Shown here in pieces: positions 4,926-9,012 of a DNA stretch of 9,012 bases (its first letter is position 1; each line of letters starts with the position of its first letter). This DNA comes from CAYHPY01 sp964358485 (lineage in GTDB: Bacteria > Elusimicrobiota > Elusimicrobia > UBA1565 > UBA9628). The notes beneath the pieces are model-generated. The model was not told the origin of the DNA, made no database searches, and saw nothing but the letters and a program-made list of their open reading frames with translations. The translations under genes were made by a program, and so were the position numbers. The DNA is taken from positions 1-9,012 of the forward strand of contig CAYHPY010000131.1 of NCBI GenBank assembly GCA_964358485.1, read 5' to 3'.

Positions 4926-6287
4926 ATGAATAACTGGGTTCTGCGGGGGGAAAAGATATTAATCGAAAACAACTTCCGCGAAGCGGAAGTCTTTATTGTA
5001 AACGGAAAAATAAAAGAAATCAGGCAACGGAACGAGAGAGGGTCCCGGCAGACCATCGACGCGGGGAAAGTTCCGGTCTTGCCGGGACTGGTCGACACCC
5101 ACGTTCACGTCAACGAACCCGGCCGCACCGAGTGGGAGGGCTTTGAAACGGCCACCCAGGCGGCCTTGGCGGGCGGGATCACGACCATCGTGGACATGCC
5201 GTTGAATAGCATCCCGGTCACGACAACAAACGACAGTCTCGAACAAAAAAGATTCGCGGCCAGGGGCCGTTGCTATGCCGATTTCGGCTTCTGGGGCGGA
5301 GTCATTCCCGGAAACGAAAAAGAACTGGAAAAGATGCTCGACAACGGAATCCTGGGCTTTAAAACATTCCTGGTGCATTCCGGAATCGAGGAATTTCCGA
5401 ATACTTCGGAAATTGATCTGCGCCGCGCCATGCCGATTTTGGCGGCGGCGGGCGCGCCGCTTTTGGTCCACGCCGAGCTGGCGTGCTGCGCGGCCCCCGA
5501 TCCGGCCGCGGCCCCACGGAAATTTTCGGCCTATCTGGCCTCCCGCCCGGCCGCTTGGGAAAACGAAGCGGTCCGCATGGTCTGCCGCTTGGCCAAGGAG
5601 TTTTCCTGCCGGGTCCACATCGTGCATCTGTCCTCGGCCGGGGCCTTGCCCATCCTGGCCCAAGCCAAGAACGAGGGCGCCCCGGTGACCGCCGAGACCT
5701 GCCCCCATTACCTGACCTTCGCCGCGGAGGACGTCCCCGAGGGCGCCACCGAGTTCAAGTGCAGTCCCCCCATCCGGGAGCGGGAAAACAGGGAGAAGCT
5801 TTGGAAAGCCCTGGAAAACGGGCTTATCGACTTCGTGGTCTCGGACCATTCGCCGTGCTCGCCGGAGCTCAAGCTCCAGGGGGAAGGGGACTTCGCCCGC
5901 GCCTGGGGCGGCATCTCCTCGGTCCAACTCGGCCTGCCCGCGGTCTGGACGGAGGCCTCCCAGCGGGAGATATCGCTGGCCCGCGTGGCGGCCTGGATGT
6001 CGGAGAAACCGGCCGCCTTCGCGGGCCTGGCCTCCAAGGGGCTCATCGCCCCGGGCCGGGACGCCGACTTCACCTTGTTCGACCCCGACGGGGTCACCGC
6101 CGTCGAGCCGTCCATGCTCCGCCACCGCCACAAGCTCACCCCGTATCTCCGCCGGAAACTGCGCGGCCGGGTCCGCTCGGTCTACCTCCGCGGGGAACGG
6201 GCCTATCATGAGGGGGACTATCTCGAAACCCCCTCGGGACTGGAAACCAATGAAATTCAACGAACTCACCGATCTCGCCGCGTCTAG
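4926..6287 (+). CDS. allB: Allantoinase (dihydroorotase-like amidohydrolase)
   Basis: The enzyme hydrolyses allantoin to allantoate in the cytosol. From ATG 4926 the protein has 453 residues, the usual size. Metal-centre residues are in place: DTHVHVNEPGRTEWEGF with His59 and His61, the carboxylated-lysine site GFKTF (Lys146), LLVHAE (His182), HIVHLSSA (His231/His234) and SDHSPC (Asp307). The numbers of the first three ligands agree with those I recall for E. coli AllB, which supports ATG 4926 over the in-frame TTG at 4917. A weak GGGA (4919-4922) is the only ribosome-binding candidate. The first ~40 codons are AT-rich with AAA and AAT codons, unlike the rest. The 3' end overlaps the allantoicase gene, and the last ~20 residues (LETPSGLETNEIQRTHRSRRV) look like a non-conserved tail. 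It heads the ureide operon. Confidence 0.93.
   Translation: MNNWVLRGEKILIENNFREAEVFIVNGKIKEIRQRNERGSRQTIDAGKVPVLPGLVDTHVHVNEPGRTEWEGFETATQAALAGGITTIVDMPLNSIPVTTTNDSLEQKRFAARGRCYADFGFWGGVIPGNEKELEKMLDNGILGFKTFLVHSGIEEFPNTSEIDLRRAMPILAAAGAPLLVHAELACCAAPDPAAAPRKFSAYLASRPAAWENEAVRMVCRLAKEFSCRVHIVHLSSAGALPILAQAKNEGAPVTAETCPHYLTFAAEDVPEGATEFKCSPPIRERENREKLWKALENGLIDFVVSDHSPCSPELKLQGEGDFARAWGGISSVQLGLPAVWTEASQREISLARVAAWMSEKPAAFAGLASKGLIAPGRDADFTLFDPDGVTAVEPSMLRHRHKLTPYLRRKLRGRVRSVYLRGERAYHEGDYLETPSGLETNEIQRTHRSRRV
4972..4990 (+). repeat. Hairpin-forming inverted repeat at the 5' end of allB
   Basis: ACTTCCGC (4972-4979), loop GAA, GCGGAAGT (4983-4990) is a perfect 8-bp stem followed by CTTTATT. 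It encodes residues around NNFREAEVF, so it may be incidental. It is the third strong hairpin between the MocA-like gene and early allB and could modulate expression of the operon. A role in termination is doubtful because the T-run is broken. Confidence 0.3.
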
Positions 6288-7251
6288 GCTGGGAGGGGAA
6301 GTCCTCTTCGCCAACGACGAATTCTTCGCGCCCAAGAGAAACCTCCTCAAGCCCGAGGCCCCCATCTTCATTCCCGACAAGTACACCTCCCGGGGCAAAT
6401 GGATGGACGGTTGGGAAACCCGCCGCTGCCGCCAGCCGGCCTTCGATTGGTGCGTCATCAAGCTCGGCCTGCGCGGGATCGTCCGGGGCGTGACCGTGGA
6501 CACCTCCCACTTCACCGGCAACTACCCCGAGCATTGCTCGATCGAAGCCCTGGACCTCCACGGCAACGCCGGCAAGCGCTGGGCGGAAGAAGACGCCCCG
6601 TGGACTGAAATCCTCCAAAAATCCCCCCTCCAGGGCGGCTCCCAAAACACCATGCCGGTGCGCAGCGAGCTCCCTTGGAGCCATCTTCGCCTGAAGATCT
6701 ATCCCGACGGCGGCGTGGCCCGTCTTCGGGTCCACGGCGAGGTGGTCCCGGATTGGGACAGCCTCCGGCGCCGCAAGGGCCTGCTGGATCTGGCCGCGGT
6801 CGAAAACGGCGGGATGGCGGTGCTGGGCAGCGACATGTATTTCGGCCACCGCAACAACCTCATCATGCCGGGCCGCTCCAAGAACATGGGCGACGGCTGG
6901 GAGACCAAGCGCCGCCGCGGGCCGGGGCACGACTGGGTCATCCTGCGCCTGGGCGCGCCCGGCGCCCTCGAAAAGATCGAGGTGGACACCAGCCACTTCA
7001 AGGGCAACTATCCCGATTCCTGTTCCATGGACGGGGCCACGGTCTGGGGCCCGTCCCCGGAGGCCCTGACCTCGGCCCCCGTTCCCATCGAGTGGGAGGA
7101 AATCCTGCCCAAGACCAAGCTCAAACCCCACGCCCGGCACCAGTTCACCGACCTCAAGACGACCAAGCCCTTCAATCACGTGCGCTTTCACATCTACCCC
7201 GACGGAGGCGTGGCCCGCCTGAGATTATATGGACGCCCTGCTAAAGCTTAA
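6250..7251 (+). CDS. alc: Allantoicase (allantoate amidinohydrolase, urea-releasing)
   Basis: The enzyme converts allantoate to (S)-ureidoglycolate and urea. From ATG 6250 it has 333 residues and the two-fold internal repeat typical of allantoicase. GWETRRCRQPAFDWCVIKLG (54-73) pairs with GWETKRRRGPGHDWVILRLG (216-235), DTSHFTGNYP (84-93) with DTSHFKGNYP (246-255), and IYPDGGVARLRVHG (150-163) with IYPDGGVARLRLYG (315-328). The chosen start gives MKFNELTDLAASRLGG, where family conservation begins, and a 38-bp overlap with allB. An in-frame ATG at 6208 would add 14 residues that look non-conserved (MRGTISKPPRDWKP) and lengthen the overlap to 80 bp. Neither start has a strong Shine-Dalgarno. 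Choosing Alc rather than an AllC-type amidohydrolase means nitrogen leaves as urea. No ureidoglycolate-consuming enzyme is visible nearby. Confidence 0.93.
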   Translation: MKFNELTDLAASRLGGEVLFANDEFFAPKRNLLKPEAPIFIPDKYTSRGKWMDGWETRRCRQPAFDWCVIKLGLRGIVRGVTVDTSHFTGNYPEHCSIEALDLHGNAGKRWAEEDAPWTEILQKSPLQGGSQNTMPVRSELPWSHLRLKIYPDGGVARLRVHGEVVPDWDSLRRRKGLLDLAAVENGGMAVLGSDMYFGHRNNLIMPGRSKNMGDGWETKRRRGPGHDWVILRLGAPGALEKIEVDTSHFKGNYPDSCSMDGATVWGPSPEALTSAPVPIEWEEILPKTKLKPHARHQFTDLKTTKPFNHVRFHIYPDGGVARLRLYGRPAKA

Positions 7252-7738
7252 CGCCCTTCCCAAGGACCAGTTCCTGGCGGAGATGGAACGCTGCTGCGGC
7301 GCCCGCTTGTGGGGAGAGCGCATGGCCGCCGCCCGGCCCATCCGAAACCGGGAGGAACTCTTCAAGCTGGCCGAGCGCGCCTGGTTCGACCTGGGACCGG
7401 ATGACTGGAAAGAAGCCTTCCGCCACCATCCCAAGATCGGCGACAAAGACGCCCTGCGCGCCAAATTCGCCGCCACCCGCCAATGGGCCGCGGGCGAACA
7501 GCAGGGCGCAGCCCTTGCTTCGGAGGCCGTCCTGGACGCCCTGGCCGCCGGCAACCAGGCCTACGACGAGAAGTTCGGCCACATCTTCATCGTCTGCGCC
7601 ACCGGCAAAAGCGCCGAGGAGATGCTCTCCAACCTCAACGCCCGCCTGGGCAATTCCGCGGCCCTGGAACTGAGAATCGCCGCGGGCGAGCAGAGCAAGA
7701 TCACCCGCCTGCGCCTGGAAAAGCTGTTGGCGGGCTGA
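7229..7738 (+). CDS. uraD: OHCU decarboxylase (2-oxo-4-hydroxy-4-carboxy-5-ureidoimidazoline decarboxylase)
   Basis: The enzyme catalyses the last step of uricolysis, decarboxylating OHCU stereospecifically to (S)-allantoin. Its 169 residues are the usual length for the family. Diagnostic motifs are HHPKIGD (66-72, with the catalytic His in HPxIGD), WAAGEQ (86-91, with the active-site Glu), LAAGNQAYDEKFGHIFIVCATGKSAEEML (105-133) and the C-terminal AAGEQSKITRLRLEKLL (151-167), which supplies the active-site Arg. ATG 7229 overlaps the end of the allantoicase gene by 23 bp, so the two are probably co-transcribed and coupled. In the pathway it acts before allantoinase and after HIU hydrolase, whose gene lies beyond the vapBC pair. 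A weak AT-stem hairpin at 7719-7744 (AAAAGCT with AGCTTTT, 12-base loop) spans its stop and is the only terminator candidate. Confidence 0.93.
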   Translation: MDALLKLNALPKDQFLAEMERCCGARLWGERMAAARPIRNREELFKLAERAWFDLGPDDWKEAFRHHPKIGDKDALRAKFAATRQWAAGEQQGAALASEAVLDALAAGNQAYDEKFGHIFIVCATGKSAEEMLSNLNARLGNSAALELRIAAGEQSKITRLRLEKLLAG

Positions 7739-7755
7739 GCTTTTGATCGTCTTAC

Positions 7756-7798
7756 ATTTCGGACATTTACTTTCGTTTCGAATGCGATTGTCCGAAAT
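7756..7798. repeat. 10-bp perfect inverted repeat between convergent uraD and vapC
   Basis: ATTTCGGACA (7756-7765) and TGTCCGAAAT (7789-7798) are perfect reverse complements around a 23-base AT-rich segment containing TTTCGTTTCGAA. It lies in the 78-bp gap between two converging genes. No U-tract follows it on either strand, so a standard terminator is not supported. It could be a bidirectional RNA hairpin, a protein site, or a scar of the event that placed vapBC here. Confidence 0.45.
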
Positions 7799-7816
7799 AT
7801 CGGGCAATTCCTTCCC

Positions 7817-8176
7817 CTACCCCCCCAGAATCCCCAATTTCTCGGCGAACCGGGCCAAAGCTTTATCCTTGGTCCACAGACGCGCCCCAGCCAGCCGTGC
7901 CGCCGCCAATAAATGAGCGTCCACGGCCCCGATCCCCGTGCCGTGCAAACGCTCACTTTCCACGAAATGCAGGAATTCGAAATGGGCGGCCCAAGGAGCC
8001 CGGGGCAGGGAATGCAACAGACCCAAAAATTCCCCCCGCCGGGCCAAAGAACCGCAGGCCAATTCCTCAATGACCAAATCGTGGATCAAAACCTCCCCCC
8101 TTTCCAGGAAATGAGCCAGCCCCGCCTCCCCGCGGCGCAAGTGGTCCACCCAAACCGACGAATCGACCAGGATCAC
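7817..8176 (-). CDS. vapC: VapC-type PIN-domain ribonuclease toxin
   Basis: This 119-residue PIN-domain protein carries the acidic metal-binding set of VapC toxins: Asp5 in ILVDSSVWVDHL, Glu37/Glu38 in LVIEELACGSL, Asp86 in GIGAVDAHLLAAARLAGA and Asp104 in LWTKDKALARFAEKLGI. VapC enzymes cut RNA (tRNA or rRNA in studied cases) when released from the antitoxin; the target here cannot be inferred. The start is GTG 8176-8174, overlapping the vapB stop TGA by GTGA, the normal coupled antitoxin-toxin arrangement. All catalytic positions are intact, so the toxin is probably functional. The gene runs against the ureide operon and separates uraD from the HIU hydrolase gene. Confidence 0.92.
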   Translation of the reverse strand: MILVDSSVWVDHLRRGEAGLAHFLERGEVLIHDLVIEELACGSLARRGEFLGLLHSLPRAPWAAHFEFLHFVESERLHGTGIGAVDAHLLAAARLAGARLWTKDKALARFAEKLGILGG

Positions 8177-8361
8177 GAGCGCCGTCGACGCCCCGCCGTC
8201 GCCCCGGGATCCGATCCCCCCAGCGCCGCTAAGCGCTCGCGCGATTTCTTCTCGATCAGGGCTTCCAAGCCTTGATGAATCAAGGCGGTTTTTTCCCGCG
8301 TCCCGGTCAGTTCCATGGCCCGGCTCACCAATTCGTCCTTAAGCACCAATGTAGTCCTCAT
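8173..8361 (-). CDS. vapB: VapB-type antitoxin
   Basis: From ATG 8361 the product is 62 residues, beginning MRTTLVLKDELVSRAMELTG. This matches the common VapB pattern of an N-terminal ribbon-helix-helix-like DNA-binding segment (MRTTL...D.ELL..A). It continues with TREKTALIHQGLEALIEKKSRERLAALGGSDPG, the toxin-wrapping helix with a typical LAALGG end. A longer frame from ATG 8382 would add MGGILIC, but those codons overlap the predicted -10 and palindrome, so the shorter start is preferred. The stop overlaps the vapC start by 4 bases. The antitoxin is expected to neutralise VapC and repress its own promoter. Confidence 0.88.
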   Translation of the reverse strand: MRTTLVLKDELVSRAMELTGTREKTALIHQGLEALIEKKSRERLAALGGSDPGATAGRRRRS

Positions 8362-8389
8362 GCATATTAGTATGCCTCCCATATATGCC
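8362..8389. promoter_or_regulatory. Probable VapB(C) autoregulatory operator
   Basis: GCATA-TTAG-TATGC (8362-8375) is a perfect 5-bp dyad covering the predicted +1 and -10. An adjacent palindrome, CATATATG (8380-8387), lies in the promoter spacer. TATGCC occurs in both (8371-8376 and 8384-8389), 13 bp apart. VapBC complexes commonly bind such paired palindromes at their own promoters, so this is the likely repression site. Confidence 0.5.
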
Positions 8390-8397
8390 TACGTCAA
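8369..8397 (-). promoter_or_regulatory. vapBC promoter
   Basis: On the minus strand TTGACG (8397-8392, 5/6) and CATACT (8374-8369, 4/6) are separated by exactly 17 bp. The predicted +1 is at about 8362, one base before the preferred vapB ATG, so the transcript would be nearly leaderless. The -35 hexamer is identical to that of the radical SAM promoter. Confidence 0.55.
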
Positions 8398-8432
8398 GAC
8401 CCCTACCTATATATACGAGTGACCCGCCCACT

Positions 8433-8461
8433 TTGTTCCATCAAAGGCGATGTGCTAGAGT
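8433..8461 (+). promoter_or_regulatory. Possible promoter of the HIU hydrolase gene
   Basis: TAGAGT (8456-8461, 4/6) is preceded by TGC, giving an extended -10. A weak TTGTTC (8433-8438, 3/6) lies 17 bp upstream. The predicted +1 (about 8468) is one base before GTG 8469, so the mRNA would be nearly leaderless. The gene appears to have its own promoter, which makes sense because the vapBC pair cuts it off from the operon. Confidence 0.4.
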
Positions 8462-8468
8462 CTTCGCC

Positions 8469-8807
8469 GTGAGCCAAATCACCACGCACGTCCTCGATAC
8501 CTCCAGCGGCCGCCCCGCCCAAGGCGTGCCGGTCCTTTTGGAAGCGGCGGGCGGTCCAGGCGCCTGGAAGGAACTGGCCAAGGGCGTCACCAACGCCGAT
8601 GGCCGGGTGGCGGATCTGCTGGCCAAGGACAAGGTTCTGGCCCCCTGGACCTACCGGATGACCTTCGACACCGGCGCCTATTTTCGGGCCGGGAAGACCA
8701 AGGGGTTTTATCCGGTGGTGAAGGTGGTCTTCGAGCTGGAGAGCGGCCACTACCACATCCCGCTGCTGCTGAGCCCCTTCGGGTACTCGACTTACCGCGG
8801 GAGTTAG
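8469..8807 (+). CDS. uraH: 5-hydroxyisourate hydrolase (transthyretin-like protein)
   Basis: The enzyme hydrolyses 5-hydroxyisourate, the product of urate oxidation, to OHCU for uraD. From GTG 8469 the protein is 112 residues, the family length, and begins at the conserved QITTHVLDTSSGRPAQGVPV. Active-site features are His7 (ITTHVLD), Arg46 (NADGRV), His96 (YHIPLLLSP) and the C-terminal signature YRGS at 109-112. FYPVVKVVFEL (80-90) is another conserved strand. An in-frame ATG at 8385 would add 28 residues that match nothing in the family and run through the vapB promoter region, so GTG is preferred. No Shine-Dalgarno is visible. It is separated from uraD by vapBC but belongs to the same pathway. 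There is no periplasmic signal, unlike some bacterial TRP proteins. Confidence 0.93.
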   Translation: MSQITTHVLDTSSGRPAQGVPVLLEAAGGPGAWKELAKGVTNADGRVADLLAKDKVLAPWTYRMTFDTGAYFRAGKTKGFYPVVKVVFELESGHYHIPLLLSPFGYSTYRGS

Positions 8808-8827
8808 TTCCTTCCCGGATATTGGGA

Positions 8828-8850
8828 TAGGCCGACCGCGACGCGGCCTA
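8828..8850 (+). repeat. Hairpin downstream of uraH
   Basis: TAGGCCG (8828-8834) and CGGCCTA (8844-8850) form a perfect 7-bp stem around a 9-base loop, 20 bases after the uraH stop. It is followed by GCTCAATAAC rather than a U-tract, so it is at best a 3'-end stabilising hairpin or a poor terminator. Confidence 0.3.
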
Positions 8851-9012
8851 GCTCAATAACTAAGCGCCTGGGCCCCCATTGAAAAACGATGGTTTTCATG
8901 CAACACTTTGGTGATTGGCCGATTCCGTGGGCCGGGAAACACGGAACGGTACATTTACAAGTTCGACGCGCGCGGTGGCGGGGGAATCCGGTGGGCTTAA
9001 ACATGGTAAGAA

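Noticed and set aside
5864..5877. Inverted repeat GGAGCT-CA-AGCTCC inside allB
   Set aside because: Short, lies within ordinary coding sequence, and has no T-run or promoter context.
4959..6521. Long minus-strand open frame opposite allantoinase and allantoicase
   Set aside because: It is antisense to two enzymes with intact catalytic motifs, and its own product is Gly/Arg-rich without domains.
8840..8980. tRNA-like fragments (TAGCTCAAT, later GTTCGA)
   Set aside because: The D-stem, anticodon stem and acceptor ends do not pair at tRNA spacing, so no cloverleaf could be built.
8804..9004. Minus-strand 66-codon frame after uraH
   Set aside because: It is Cys- and Arg-rich, has no recognisable motif, and overlaps the uraH stop. 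Probably chance.
8889..9012. Frame open from ATG 8889 to the window edge (41 codons), with a further in-frame ATG at 9003
   Set aside because: The translation (for example QVRRARWRGNPVG) matches no family I recognise, has no ribosome-binding site and looks like GC-rich noise. ATG 9003 might start a real gene, but only three codons are visible.
1..9012. CRISPR arrays, insertion sequences, prophage or integrase genes
   Set aside because: No regularly spaced repeats, transposase or integrase motifs were seen on either strand; vapBC is the only accessory-type module.

Overview
The window is GC-rich bacterial chromosomal DNA carrying part of a purine and ureide catabolism neighbourhood. By eye nearly all third codon positions are G or C, except for an AT-rich patch around 4840-5040. 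The host cannot be named from the sequence. Several genes lack a Shine-Dalgarno sequence and have a TATAAT-like hexamer only 6-7 bases before the start codon. This suggests a lineage in which leaderless or near-leaderless mRNAs are common. UppP indicates a peptidoglycan-making bacterium, and the cobalamin-type radical SAM protein fits an environmental lineage. No phylum is claimed.

Layout. At 1-219 (+) is the C-terminal end of an unrecognised proline-rich protein. It overlaps by ATGA a short-type AMP nucleosidase (216-1034), which overlaps by one base an XdhC-type xanthine dehydrogenase maturation factor (1034-1840). Facing them on the minus strand are a B12-binding radical SAM enzyme (1837-3393) and, upstream of it, the undecaprenyl-diphosphatase gene uppP (3431-4228). 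A 74-bp divergent intergenic region separates uppP from a MocA/MobA-like nucleotidyltransferase (4303-4866, +). Next comes an overlapping ureide operon: allantoinase (4926-6287), allantoicase (about 6250-7251) and OHCU decarboxylase (7229-7738). A vapBC toxin-antitoxin pair (7817-8361, minus) lies between this operon and a 5-hydroxyisourate hydrolase (8469-8807, +). Nothing convincing was seen in the last 205 bases.

How the genes work together. AMP nucleosidase would release adenine from AMP. XdhC, and plausibly the MocA-like enzyme, would mature a molybdenum xanthine dehydrogenase that makes urate. HIU hydrolase and OHCU decarboxylase turn the urate oxidation product into (S)-allantoin, allantoinase opens it to allantoate, and allantoicase yields urea and ureidoglycolate. 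Xanthine dehydrogenase, the urate-oxidising enzyme and a ureidoglycolate-consuming enzyme are not in the window. The radical SAM gene, uppP and vapBC have no obvious part in the pathway.

No wholly new multi-gene system is evident. The most notable signals are: a textbook intrinsic-terminator structure inside the MocA-like coding region (4561-4590); a perfect 12-bp direct repeat flanking a 10-bp hairpin just before allantoinase (4851-4907); a strong promoter for the radical SAM gene whose spacer is almost entirely a perfect dyad (3406-3434); and the recurring near-leaderless gene starts.
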